Shown here piece after piece: positions 28,113 to 37,968 of a DNA stretch of 64,000 nt. The translations under genes and the position numbers were made by a program. The notes beneath the pieces were generated by a model. The model was not told the origin of the DNA and ran no database searches. It saw nothing but the letters and a program-made list of their open reading frames with translations. This DNA comes from Nocardia africana NBRC 100379 (GTDB taxonomy: Bacteria; Actinomycetota; Actinomycetes; Mycobacteriales; Mycobacteriaceae): NCBI RefSeq assembly GCF_001612635.1, contig NZ_BDAV01000002.1, positions 1 to 64,000 of the forward strand, written 5' to 3'. Numbering within the stretch: the first letter of the stretch is position 1; each line of letters opens with the position of its first letter.

Positions 28113-31100
28113 TCACTGCCACATCCGCCGCATCACCAGCAGGCCCTGGTCCTCGTCGTCGATCACCGTGGTGTCGGCGACGGCGCGGTCGGGCTGTTCG
28201 GCGATGGCGCGCAACGTATTCCGGAAGGCGGTCTCGATGATGCGGGCATCGTCGGCTTCGAAACAGTCCTCGGCGTAGAACACCACCGCCTGCACGGCAT
28301 CGCCGGGTAGCAGGGAATTGGCCGGGAAGATCATCAGCAGCAGCGCGTTGTCGGTGGCGCCGCCGCCCTCGAACGACACCAGCTCCAAACCGCCCTCGCG
28401 CACCGAGATTTCCAGCTCGTCGCGGCCCGGCGGATAGGACTGGAAGACGAACATGCTGTCGAACAGCTTGCGCGCCGCCGGGCCCGACCGACCCGCCGTT
28501 CGCATCGCCGAGGTGAGCCGGTACTGGTGGTACTCCATGAGATCGACACGGTGCCGCTGCATCTCGGCGAGATGGTCGCGCCAGGTCCGGTCGCCGGCCA
28601 GGTCGATCGCGACCGGAATGGTGTTGGCGAAGCAGCCGACGGCATGGTCGACGCCGTCGAGATCGGCGGGCCGGCCCGACACCACCTCACCGAAAACCGT
28701 TGCCTGCTCGCCGGTTACGTAACGCAGCGCGTTGGCCCAGGCGAGCTGGCAGACCAGGCTGAAGGTGGCGCCCTGCTCCGCGGCCAGCCCGGTGGCGCGC
28801 GCGACCGTCTCGTCGTCGAGTACGAACGTGCGCCCCTCCGGTACGCCGCCACGGTCGGGCGTGCGGGCCGGGGCGACGAGGCAGGGTCGCACATCCTCGA
28901 GATAGCTCTGCCAGGCCGCCTCGGTGGCCTCCTCCCGGTCCCGGGTGAGGCGCAGGAAGCGCGCGAAGGTCTCCGGATCACCGAGCGGCGCTCCCCCGCG
29001 ACCGGCGTATTCGGCGAAGATCTCGCGCGGCAGCAACTGCCCGGACCAGCCGTCGGTCAGCAGATGGTGCGAGGTCAGCAGGACCGTGTGCCGGTTGCCG
29101 GGCAGATGCACGACGGTGATCCGTAGCAGCGGCCCCTGGGCGAGGTCGAAATGTTCGGCCTGATCGGCCCGGAAGAATTCGTGCAGGCGCTGCTGCGCGT
29201 CGGGCAGGTCCGCGAAGTCGATCTCGCGCACCGGAATGCGCATGTGGTCGGCGACCACCGCATAGGGCTGTCCGGCATGCGATACCGAAATCGACACGCG
29301 CAGATTGGGGTAGCGGTTCAGCACGGTGTCGAAGGCCGCGGACAGCAGCGGTAGGTCGAGTTCGCCGCGCACCCCGATGAGCGTCTGCACGTTGTAGACG
29401 TCGTTGCCCGCCGAACCGAGGGCGGTGAAGTACAGACCGGCCTGCAGCGGCGCCAGCGGATAGATGTCCACGCAGCCGGGATACAGCGCCTGCCAGCGGT
29501 CCAGGTCCAGCTGGGTCACCTCGTCGGCGACCACATCGCTGGGCGTGAGGCGGCGAATCGGATTGTCGCGCACGCTCTTCACGAGTTCGCCCAGGCCCTC
29601 GCTCCACAGCTGGGCCAGTTCGCCGGCTTCGTCCTCGGACAGCGGCCCTGCCGGGAACCGGAAGGAGGCATGCAACCGCACACTGTCCCCGTCGGCCAAT
29701 GCCACGGTGTTGACGTCCAGCAGCGCGGGGGCCGGCATGGCCGGATCCGCGTGACCGCCCAGGTAGCCGAATTCCGGTGCGGCATCCCAGGTTCGGACCG
29801 ATTCGCGGTCCGCGGCGCCGGACGCGGCGAAGCGGCCCATGTAGTTGAAACTCACCTGCGGCGACGGCGAACCCGCCAGCGCGGCGCGGGTTTCCGGGTT
29901 GAGCCGGCTCAGCAAGCCCCAGCCGATCCCCGATTCGGGCACCGCGAGCAGTTGCTCCTTGACCGCCTTCACCGCGGATTCGACCTGTTCGCCCGCGTCC
30001 GGGATACGCAGCGCCACCGGGTAGGCGGTGGTGAACCAGCCGACAGTGTTCGCGAGATCCACACCGCTGAAGAGGGTTTCGACCCGGCCGTGCCGTTCCA
30101 TCGTCACCGCGACCGCATCGGCGTCCCGGTCGCGGCGGCGGCGGAAGCGGTGGATCGCCACCGCCAGCGAGGCGACCTGGATGTCGAGGAAATCGCAGCC
30201 GAAGGCCGTGGTGGCCGCGCTCATCAGGAATGCGGTGTCGTCCGCGTCGAGGGTGGTGGTGACCTCGCGCACGGTCGCGACGGTGTCGACGGCCGGATCG
30301 AGGGCGCGACTGCCGAGCAGCGGATCCACCGCTTCGGCGGCCGCGCGCCAGTACGGCAGCGTCGCGACGACGGCGTCGCTGTTCGCCACCCGCACGAGGC
30401 CGGTGTTCCAGGTCTTGACCGAGGTCCCCGGCTGCGGCTCGACCGTCGCGGCCTCGACACCCCACAGACCACGCAGGTCGTCGTGCAGGACCCGCCAGGA
30501 CACGCCGTCGACCACCAGGTGGTGGACGACCAGCAGCAGCCGCCCCTGCGTTCCGTCGGCGGAGTGCACCCAGGCGGCGGCGAGCATACGGCCCGCACCG
30601 GGTTCCAGTTGCGCGCTCAGCTCGGCCAGCTGCTGGTTCAGCCGCGCGCCCGCGCTGCGGTCCCAGTTCTCGTCATCGATCACGACCTCCGCGAGGGTGG
30701 GCGCGGCGGTCGGCTCGTCCGGTTCCGGGACGTAGTAGGCCGTGGCGCCCTGCGGATCGGTGCCGAGCCGGGCACGCAGCATCGGATGGCGCGCGGGCAG
30801 CGCCGAGACGACCTCGGCGATCTGCTCGCGCGTGCTGTGCGCGGGGGCGACGACCGCCGTGGCCTGGGTATAGGCGTGGTAGTCGTCGGACTGTTCGATG
30901 AGCTGGGCCGCGATGGGGTTGAGCGGAATCCAGGCGGCCGGGCTGTCCGCGTCGACCAGCGCCGGACCGGCACTCTCGACGATCGGCTCGCACGCCGTGG
31001 CGATCCGGGCGATCGTGCGCGCGTCGAACAGCGCGCTGGTCGTGATCAGCAATCCGTGCTTCTTCAGGGCCGCGGCCATCCGGATCGCGCTGATGGAATC

Positions 31101-34100
31101 GCCGCCGAGGGCCAGGAAGTCGTCGTCGGCCGCCAGCGGAGTGGTCGCGCCGAGGTGCAGAACCGACCGCACCACCTCCGCGACCGCGGCTTCGGTGCCC
31201 GCCCGCAGGTCCCGCCCGTGCCCGGTGCTGCCACCCGGATCCGGTTGCGGCAGGGCCCGGCGGTCGAGTTTGCCGTTGGCGGTCAGCGGTAGTGCCGCCA
31301 GTTTCACCAGTGCGGTGGGGACCATGTATTCCGGCAGGCGTTGCGCGAGTGCGGCTTTGATGCGCTCGGAATTCTCGGCGTCGCCCCCGGTGGCGAACTC
31401 CGAATTCGCCTCCGGCACATAGTAGGCCACCAACGCCAGGGCGTGGCCCTGCCCGCCCTGCGGCACGGTGATCGCGACGGCGGAGGCGATACCGGGTACG
31501 CGGCGCAGCACCGTGCCGATCTCACCCAGCTCGATGCGATGTCCGCGCACCTTGACCTGATCATCGACCCGGCCCAGGTATTCCATGCGACCCCGCGAAT
31601 TCCAGCGCACGATATCGCCGGTGCGATACATCCGGGCTCCCGGCTCACCGGCGAACGGGCAGGCCACGAAGGCCGCGGCGGTCAGATCGGGGCGGCGGTG
31701 GTAGCCCTGCGCGAGCTGCACCCCGCCGAGGTAGAGCTCCCCGATCGCCCCGGGCGGGACCTGCCGCAACCGCTCGTCCAGCACGTAGACCGACGAATTC
31801 CATTCCGGCACACCGATGAGCGCCGGTTCGAGCGCGGTGCCGGCGGGCCCTTCGGTGTTCGTCCGCCCGGCGAAGTCCTCATGCATGAGATCCATCGAGC
31901 CCTCGGTGGGGCCGTAGAGACCGAGCACCGTACCGCCGAAGAAGCGGCTCGATTCCTCGACCAGCGCCGGCGGCACCGCCTCGCCGCCCAGGTACACGTA
32001 GCGCATGGATCGCAGCCGCGCGGGATCGGGACCGGCATCGATGAATGCGCGAACCACGCTGGGCACCAACGAGATCTGCGTGATGCGGTGCCGGTGGATG
32101 ATATCGGCGAGCGCCTCCACATCGGCCTGCCACCACTGCGGCGGCGGCAGCACCGTCGCCGATCCGGTGCACAGCGCGTTCACCAGCTCGAAGACCGAGA
32201 CGTCGAAGCCGATCGGCGCCTTCTGCAGGATGCGTTCCTCGCCGAAGCCGAGGTAGTCGCGCATCCATTGCACGTGGTTGGCGATGCCGCGGTGATGGAT
32301 CACGACGCCCTTGGGGCGGCCGGTGGTGCCGGAGGTGTAGAGCAGATAGGCGGGGTCGAGCGGATGCAGGGGCCGCGGCAGCTCGTCCGGCGACAGTTCC
32401 GAGCCGTCCAGCGCGGACAGGCGTTCGATCACCGCCGGGTCGGTGAGATCGATTGCCGGAACATCGGTTTCGAGGATCGACTTCGTGCCCGCCGATGTCA
32501 GCAGCAGCGCCGGCTGGGCATCGCCGAGCATGTACTCGATGCGGTCGAGCGGATAGCTGGGGTCGATCGGGAAATACACTGCGCCGACGCGCAGCACCGC
32601 CGCGAACGCGATCGGCAGCCGCTCACTGCGTTCGGCGTAGACGCCGACTCGATCGCCGGGCCGCACGCCGTCGGCCAGCAGCAGACGCGCGAGCCGGTTC
32701 ACCCGGGTATCGAATTCGCGATAGGTCAGTTCGATATCGCCGAACACCACGGCCGTACGGTCCGGGTAGGTGCGCGCGGAGGCACGGATCATCGCGTCGG
32801 CGGTGTCCGCCTCGATCGGCACCGCGGCGCCGTGCGACCACTGCGCCAGCGCCCTGCGATCGGTGGGCGACAGTGTGGCCAGCTCGGACACCTCGGCGTC
32901 GGGGGTCGCGGCGGCGAGCACGAGATCGATGTACTCGTGCAGGCGATCGATGGTGACGGGATCGAAAAGGTCGGTGCGATAGGTGATCTGGACATCGGTC
33001 CGATCACCGTGCATGAACGTCTCCACCACCAGCGGCAGCAGGGCCGCGCCGTTGTCGATCAGCTCCCAGCTGGTGGTGGCGTCCGGCAGCTGGGGGCCGT
33101 CGATCTTCTGGTGCAGGAACAGCACCATCGTGTCGAACAGCTGGGAGCCGACATTGCCGGTCGCGGCGTTCACCGCGCGGACGATGCCCTCCTGCGGAAA
33201 ATGCTTGTGCCCGAACGCATCGGTGATCACGCCACGCACCTGCTCGACCAGCTCGGCGAAGCGTTGATCGTCGCGGCCGCCGATGCGCAGCGGGAGCATA
33301 TTGCTGAGATTGCCGATCAGCAGCTCCATCCCGGACTCTTCGCGGTTGGCCACGGTGGTGCCGATGACCATGTCGGTGCGCCCGGTCATCTCGCGCAGCG
33401 CGACGTAGTAGGCGGCGAGGAACACCGAGAACGGGGTGGTGCGCAGGTCGGCGGTGAGGCGCCGCAGCGTCGCGTCGGCGGCGGTGCTCAGCGGGCGATC
33501 GCAGCGGGCGCCGCGTTCGGTGGGCGCGACCGGGCGGCGATCGTAGGGCAGCTGCAGTTCCGGCAGTTCACCGTCGAAGCTGTTCTGCCAGAAGCGGATA
33601 TCCTCGGCATGGTCGTCGGCGGCGAACCGGCCGGCCTCCCATTCGGCGAAGTCGGCGACCTGCAACCGCAGCGGCTCCACCGTGACCGGGCCGGTCAGTG
33701 CCTGCCGGTAGAAGTTCTCCACATCGCGCGAGAGCGCGGGCAGTGTCATACCGTCCCACGCGATGTGCTGAATCACCACTACGGCGACCAGCTCGCGGGC
33801 GGATATGCGCACGAGGGTCACCCGCAGCGAGGACTCCGATGTCAGATCGAAGCTCTCGCGGGCCGCGGCCTCGGTCAGCTCACGCAACCGCTGCCGGACC
33901 TGCTCCTCGGCGAGACCGGACAGATCCTCCTCCACCAGCCGAGGCGGCAGATCGGCATGAATCCGCTGGTAGGGTTCACCGTCCTGATCGGTGTGGTAGG
34001 TGGTGCGCAGCACCTCGTGCCGCTCGACCAGCGCTGCGAAGGCCGTGCGCAGCGCTCCCGAATCGACCGGCGCGGCGTCCACCGCAGCCGTGAACGTCAG

Positions 34101-34286
34101 CGCCAGGCACAGGTTGTAGGCGGAGCTGCCGGGCGAAATCTGTTGATGCGCCCACACGTAACGCTGTCCGAACGACAGCGGCGCCCGCTCCGGGTTCCGG
34201 CGTACCGGCACGGCCGCGGCGGTGGCCAAACCCTCCTCGGCGAGCCGAGCCGCCATCGCTACCTGCAGGTCTTCCAGCGAACGCAT
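28113..34286 (-). CDS. NRPS C-A-PCP-E-C
   Basis: 2057 aa from ATG 34286 (TTG 34298 possible). Condensation domain with QHIAWDG (near 174); adenylation domain with YTSGTTGRPKG (650) and the A10 lysine in NGKLDRR (about 1004); PCP with GGDSIS (1062). An epimerization domain follows with HHLVVDGVSWRVL (1257), ERHGRVETL and TVGWFT, then a C-terminal condensation domain with HHLLTDGWS (1742). Hand-aligned specificity residues are D V F S Y G L M D K, which I cannot assign. There is no integrated thioesterase. The terminal C domain could release or cyclise the chain, as proposed for the seven-membered hydroxylysine lactam of mycobactins. This is the second NRPS of the unit starting at 37823. Confidence 0.9.
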   Translation of the reverse strand: MRSLEDLQVAMAARLAEEGLATAAAVPVRRNPERAPLSFGQRYVWAHQQISPGSSAYNLCLALTFTAAVDAAPVDSGALRTAFAALVERHEVLRTTYHTDQDGEPYQRIHADLPPRLVEEDLSGLAEEQVRQRLRELTEAAARESFDLTSESSLRVTLVRISARELVAVVVIQHIAWDGMTLPALSRDVENFYRQALTGPVTVEPLRLQVADFAEWEAGRFAADDHAEDIRFWQNSFDGELPELQLPYDRRPVAPTERGARCDRPLSTAADATLRRLTADLRTTPFSVFLAAYYVALREMTGRTDMVIGTTVANREESGMELLIGNLSNMLPLRIGGRDDQRFAELVEQVRGVITDAFGHKHFPQEGIVRAVNAATGNVGSQLFDTMVLFLHQKIDGPQLPDATTSWELIDNGAALLPLVVETFMHGDRTDVQITYRTDLFDPVTIDRLHEYIDLVLAAATPDAEVSELATLSPTDRRALAQWSHGAAVPIEADTADAMIRASARTYPDRTAVVFGDIELTYREFDTRVNRLARLLLADGVRPGDRVGVYAERSERLPIAFAAVLRVGAVYFPIDPSYPLDRIEYMLGDAQPALLLTSAGTKSILETDVPAIDLTDPAVIERLSALDGSELSPDELPRPLHPLDPAYLLYTSGTTGRPKGVVIHHRGIANHVQWMRDYLGFGEERILQKAPIGFDVSVFELVNALCTGSATVLPPPQWWQADVEALADIIHRHRITQISLVPSVVRAFIDAGPDPARLRSMRYVYLGGEAVPPALVEESSRFFGGTVLGLYGPTEGSMDLMHEDFAGRTNTEGPAGTALEPALIGVPEWNSSVYVLDERLRQVPPGAIGELYLGGVQLAQGYHRRPDLTAAAFVACPFAGEPGARMYRTGDIVRWNSRGRMEYLGRVDDQVKVRGHRIELGEIGTVLRRVPGIASAVAITVPQGGQGHALALVAYYVPEANSEFATGGDAENSERIKAALAQRLPEYMVPTALVKLAALPLTANGKLDRRALPQPDPGGSTGHGRDLRAGTEAAVAEVVRSVLHLGATTPLAADDDFLALGGDSISAIRMAAALKKHGLLITTSALFDARTIARIATACEPIVESAGPALVDADSPAAWIPLNPIAAQLIEQSDDYHAYTQATAVVAPAHSTREQIAEVVSALPARHPMLRARLGTDPQGATAYYVPEPDEPTAAPTLAEVVIDDENWDRSAGARLNQQLAELSAQLEPGAGRMLAAAWVHSADGTQGRLLLVVHHLVVDGVSWRVLHDDLRGLWGVEAATVEPQPGTSVKTWNTGLVRVANSDAVVATLPYWRAAAEAVDPLLGSRALDPAVDTVATVREVTTTLDADDTAFLMSAATTAFGCDFLDIQVASLAVAIHRFRRRRDRDADAVAVTMERHGRVETLFSGVDLANTVGWFTTAYPVALRIPDAGEQVESAVKAVKEQLLAVPESGIGWGLLSRLNPETRAALAGSPSPQVSFNYMGRFAASGAADRESVRTWDAAPEFGYLGGHADPAMPAPALLDVNTVALADGDSVRLHASFRFPAGPLSEDEAGELAQLWSEGLGELVKSVRDNPIRRLTPSDVVADEVTQLDLDRWQALYPGCVDIYPLAPLQAGLYFTALGSAGNDVYNVQTLIGVRGELDLPLLSAAFDTVLNRYPNLRVSISVSHAGQPYAVVADHMRIPVREIDFADLPDAQQRLHEFFRADQAEHFDLAQGPLLRITVVHLPGNRHTVLLTSHHLLTDGWSGQLLPREIFAEYAGRGGAPLGDPETFARFLRLTRDREEATEAAWQSYLEDVRPCLVAPARTPDRGGVPEGRTFVLDDETVARATGLAAEQGATFSLVCQLAWANALRYVTGEQATVFGEVVSGRPADLDGVDHAVGCFANTIPVAIDLAGDRTWRDHLAEMQRHRVDLMEYHQYRLTSAMRTAGRSGPAARKLFDSMFVFQSYPPGRDELEISVREGGLELVSFEGGGATDNALLLMIFPANSLLPGDAVQAVVFYAEDCFEADDARIIETAFRNTLRAIAEQPDRAVADTTVIDDEDQGLLVMRRMWQ

Positions 34287-34337
34287 CTGACGAACCAATC
34301 TGTCTACGAGAAAACTCGGGGGCCTGTGCTGCGGTGC

Positions 34338-37300
34338 TCAGTCGCCCGCCGGAGCGAGGGCCGAATCCGACCGCGCCGAACCGGTGTGCGGCACCGGAAC
34401 TTCGGCCAGCTCCAGCAGAATTCGCGACACCTGCGCCAAGCGGCCCGGGGTGGTCTCCTCGGCCTGCAACCGCGCGGCGATGCGACGCACGGTCCGTCCG
34501 CCGAACACGGCGGTGACACCGAATTTCTCGACCGCGAGCAGTCCGCGCACCTTGGCGGTCAGCGTGGTCGCCAGAATCGAATTGCCGCCGACCTCGAAGA
34601 AATCGGTTTCCACACCGACGGTCTCGACGCCGAGAATCTGCGCCGCGATATAGGCCAGCGCCGCCTCGACCTCGTTCGCCGGCGGCACCGCGGATGCGGC
34701 GGCATCGGGCGCGCCGGCCTCCACCCGCCGCCGGATCGCCGCCCGGTCCAATTTCCCGTTGGGGGTCAGCGGGATCTCGGCCACGATCTCGATCAGATCC
34801 GGAATCATGTGGGCGGGAAGCAGATCCCGCAACGCGGCCCGCAGTTCGTCGGCGGTGTCCGCAGCATCCGCCCGCACCGCGGCGGCCAGCCGGCCGGAAT
34901 CGGTCACCAGCGCGACGGCCTGCTGGACGGACGGCAGTGTGGTCAGTGCGGTTTCGACCTCGCCCAGTTCCACCCGGTAGCCGCGGATCTTGACCTGATG
35001 GTCGGCGCGACCGAGGAAGTCGACGGTGCCGTCGGGCAGATAGCGGGCCAGGTCGCCGGTGCGATACCAGCGCAGGCCGCCGTATTCGACGAAACGCTGC
35101 GCGGTGCGTTCCGGATCGCCGCGGTAGCCGTCGGCCACACTGGTTCCGCCGATCCACAATTCGCCGACCACCCAGTCCGGGCAGTCCTCGCCGCGCTCGT
35201 TCACCACCCGCATCGCCACATTCGCCAGCGGCATGCCGTAGGGCACGGTGGCGCGGTCGGCCGGGAAGTCGTCGGTCACTTCGCAGACGGTCGAGTGAAT
35301 CGCGGCCTCGGTGGCTCCGCCCAGACCCGCGAAACGCAGGCCGGGCACCAGGGCGCGCAGGCGATGCGCGAGTTCGGTGCCGACGCGGTCACCGCCGGTG
35401 ACGACCACTCGCAGGGTGTGCAGAGCCCGCGCGTCGGCGGAGTCCAGCAGCATCGCGATCAAGCCGGGCGCGCAATTGAGCACGCTCACTTCGTGTTCGG
35501 CGATCAGCCGGGCCCAGGCCTGGGCGTCCCGCTCGATCTCGGCGTCCACGCACACCAGCGCACCGCCCAGTGCGAGCGGGGCGAAGATGTCGAAGACCGA
35601 CAGATCGAATTCCAGCGACGACAGGCCGAGCAGCCGAGCGTGCGCGTCCAGGCCGAAATGAGCCGCGAGGGCGTCGACGGTGTTGGCGGCGGCCCGATGA
35701 CTCACCTCCACGCCCTTGGGCTCACCGGTGGATCCGGAGGTGAACAGCACGTAGGCGACGCCGTCCGGATCACTCACGTAGGCGCGGTCGAGGCGACGGC
35801 CGGACAGCGCGGTGGTCAGACCGATGGCGGTGACATCGTCCGGTAGCTCGAGCGCCGCGTCGGTGAGCGCGACCCGGGCGCCCGCGCGGGCCAGAATGCG
35901 GTCGCGTCGCGCCGGCGGCTGACCGGTGCCGATCGGCACGTAGGCCGACCCCGCTGCCAGCACACCGAGTACGGCCGGAATCTGCCGGTGCCCCTTGGGA
36001 ACGATCACCGCGACGGTGTCGCCCGGACGCACGCCGGCATCGATGAGCGCGGCGGCCACCGCGAGCGCCTGATCGGCCAGGTCGCCGTAGTCGCAGGCGC
36101 CGCCACGCCAGCGCAGGGCCTCGGCCTCCGGCTTGCGGTGGGCCCGCTCGAAGAATTCGCCGTGCAGCGTGCGCGCCGGCCAGTCGGTGAAGGTGTCGTT
36201 CACCCGTGCGCGCACCGCGCGCTGCCGCGCCGGCAGATCGATCGTCAGCGGTGCGTTCCAGTCCGCACCCGGCTCGGCGAGGGCCAGCAGCAGGCGGCGG
36301 AACTCGGCGAACATCGCCGCGACCACACCCTCGGGCATGGCGTCGCGCCGCACGTCCCAGTTCACCAGCAGACCGCCGCCCAGTTCGGCGACCTGCGCGT
36401 CGAGATCGACCTGCGGGCCCTGCGACAGAATCCACACCGGCTCGCCGAACAGCGCGGCGACCCGATCGGAGAAGAGCTCACCCAGGTCCAGCCCCGAGGT
36501 GAACACCACCGAGGGCGTCACCGGGCCGCCGCGCGATCTTCCGAGATCGCGCAGCACGTCCAGTCCTTCGTATACGGAATGCACAGCGCAGGTGTGCAAT
36601 TCGCGCTGCAGGCGCTTGGCGCGGTCGACCATCGATTCCGGCCGGCGGGCATCGACGTCGACCAGTACCGAATTCGTGAAATCACCCACCACGCGGTCGA
36701 TGTCGTCGTGCAGCGGCTCCCGGTCGAACAGCGGGACGTTCAGCAGGAAGCGCTGCCGCGCCGACCAGCGCGCGATGGTCTCGGCGAACACCGTGGCCAG
36801 CGCCACCGCCGGGGTGACGCCGTGGCTGTGGGCGAGTGCCTCGAAACCGGCCTTGGCCTCGGGCTCGAACCAGTGGTGCAGCCGGATGCTGCGGCTGGGA
36901 TCGGCGCGCTCGTCCTCGGCCAGCACCGGCAGCGAGGGGATATCGGGGAGGTCGGCGAGTCGCTGTTCCCACCAGGCCTTGGCGGCCGAATTGTCCGGCG
37001 CCTGGCGGGCTCTGGCGTCGAGATATTCGCGGAAGGTGTAGCCGACGGTATCGGCCGGATCGGCGTCGCTGTCGTACAACGCGGCCAGATCGTCGAGAAT
37101 TCGCCGGTAGCTCAACGCATCTCCGGCGAGCATGTCCACATCGACGTGCACGCGGTGGGCGCCGTCGGGCAGCAGGGTGAGGGTGATGTCGACGACCTGG
37201 CCGGCTTCGACATCCATCCGCTGATGACTCTTGGCCTGGCGCAGGCGTTCCAGTTCCCGGTCCGGATCGGTGGCCGCACGCAGATCCTCCACCCGGAACA

Positions 37301-37823
37301 CCGGGAGCAGCGGCTCGGGCAGCACCCGCTGCGTGCCGGCGTCGGTGAACTGCACCCGCAGCTGCGGATGGCGGCGTACCAGGCGGTCGACCGCGCGGCC
37401 CATCCGATCGACATCCAGGCCGCGACCGTCGAATTCGACGTAGAGATGGGCGGCGACACCGCCGAGCTGCTGGTCTTGGCGGCGGCCGACCCAGTACGCG
37501 TGTTGCATGGTGGCGAGGGCGAATTCCTCACCGTCGGTGACTGTGGCCGCGCCTTCGGCAGAGTCGCCGGCGCCGTCGGCACGGGACGCGGGGGCCGGTT
37601 CCGGGGTGGCCCCGAGCAATTCGGCCCAGGCGGCAATCGTGGGTGAGAGCGCGAGTTCGGAACTGCGGACCTCGTAGCCCTGTTTGCGCCAGCGACCGGC
37701 GAGGCGCATCAGTTTCATCGAATGCATGCCCAGGCCGACGAGATCGTCGTCGTATCCGATCGATTCGGCTCGGACGCCCAGCTCCGCCGCCACGATGTCA
37801 CGAACGTCAGCCTTGCCGAGCAT
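34338..37823 (-). CDS. NRPS ArCP-Cy-A-PCP, phenyloxazoline synthase (MbtB-like)
   Basis: 1161 aa. An N-terminal aryl carrier domain (GMHSMKLMRL, about 1-75) precedes a heterocyclization domain whose DMLAGDALS (near 231) is the DxxxxDxxS motif in place of HHxxxDG. The adenylation domain (A3 FTSGSTGEPKG near 691, A10 NGKLDRA near 1022) has hand-aligned specificity residues D L F N V G L I H K. Ending in HK and with N at 278, it resembles threonine codes, fitting a methyl-oxazoline. A C-terminal PCP has GGNSIL (1081). It would condense salicylate on the ArCP with Thr and cyclise it. The ligase and synthase for salicylate are not in the window. ATG 37823 has GAGGAG upstream and an iron box at 37876. 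Confidence 0.92.
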   Translation of the reverse strand: MLGKADVRDIVAAELGVRAESIGYDDDLVGLGMHSMKLMRLAGRWRKQGYEVRSSELALSPTIAAWAELLGATPEPAPASRADGAGDSAEGAATVTDGEEFALATMQHAYWVGRRQDQQLGGVAAHLYVEFDGRGLDVDRMGRAVDRLVRRHPQLRVQFTDAGTQRVLPEPLLPVFRVEDLRAATDPDRELERLRQAKSHQRMDVEAGQVVDITLTLLPDGAHRVHVDVDMLAGDALSYRRILDDLAALYDSDADPADTVGYTFREYLDARARQAPDNSAAKAWWEQRLADLPDIPSLPVLAEDERADPSRSIRLHHWFEPEAKAGFEALAHSHGVTPAVALATVFAETIARWSARQRFLLNVPLFDREPLHDDIDRVVGDFTNSVLVDVDARRPESMVDRAKRLQRELHTCAVHSVYEGLDVLRDLGRSRGGPVTPSVVFTSGLDLGELFSDRVAALFGEPVWILSQGPQVDLDAQVAELGGGLLVNWDVRRDAMPEGVVAAMFAEFRRLLLALAEPGADWNAPLTIDLPARQRAVRARVNDTFTDWPARTLHGEFFERAHRKPEAEALRWRGGACDYGDLADQALAVAAALIDAGVRPGDTVAVIVPKGHRQIPAVLGVLAAGSAYVPIGTGQPPARRDRILARAGARVALTDAALELPDDVTAIGLTTALSGRRLDRAYVSDPDGVAYVLFTSGSTGEPKGVEVSHRAAANTVDALAAHFGLDAHARLLGLSSLEFDLSVFDIFAPLALGGALVCVDAEIERDAQAWARLIAEHEVSVLNCAPGLIAMLLDSADARALHTLRVVVTGGDRVGTELAHRLRALVPGLRFAGLGGATEAAIHSTVCEVTDDFPADRATVPYGMPLANVAMRVVNERGEDCPDWVVGELWIGGTSVADGYRGDPERTAQRFVEYGGLRWYRTGDLARYLPDGTVDFLGRADHQVKIRGYRVELGEVETALTTLPSVQQAVALVTDSGRLAAAVRADAADTADELRAALRDLLPAHMIPDLIEIVAEIPLTPNGKLDRAAIRRRVEAGAPDAAASAVPPANEVEAALAYIAAQILGVETVGVETDFFEVGGNSILATTLTAKVRGLLAVEKFGVTAVFGGRTVRRIAARLQAEETTPGRLAQVSRILLELAEVPVPHTGSARSDSALAPAGD

Positions 37824-37875
37824 CAGACAAACTCCTCACCGGCCGGAAATCGGGCCTCACCACCTACTTCAAAGG

Positions 37876-37894
37876 CTAGGCTTGCCTAACCTTA
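37876..37894 (-). promoter_or_regulatory. IdeR-type iron box before the MbtB-like NRPS operon
   Basis: On the minus strand TAAGGTTAGGCAAGCCTAG matches TTAGGTTAGGCTAACCTAA at 15 of 19 positions. It lies 53-71 bp upstream of the NRPS start. A possible -10 (TACTAT on the minus strand, 37899-37904) abuts it, so bound IdeR would cover the start site. Confidence 0.75.
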
Positions 37895-37931
37895 GAGCAT
37901 AGTAGCCCACCGACCCCCACTGTCGTTGGGG

Positions 37932-37950
37932 TGTGGTTTGGCTAACCTAA
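37932..37950 (+). promoter_or_regulatory. IdeR-type iron box before the siderophore-interacting protein gene
   Basis: TGTGGTTTGGCTAACCTAA matches the iron-box consensus at 16 of 19 positions. A TACCCT -10-like element at 37957-37962 sits 6 bp before the ATG at 37969. No ribosome site fits between, so the transcript may be leaderless. Confidence 0.75.
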
Positions 37951-37968
37951 CCCAGCTACCCTAGCCCC

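Noticed and set aside
31341..35846. A 1501-codon plus-strand frame opposite the NRPS genes
   Set aside because: It is the antisense of two recognisable NRPS genes; long antisense frames are expected at this GC content and no domain is seen.
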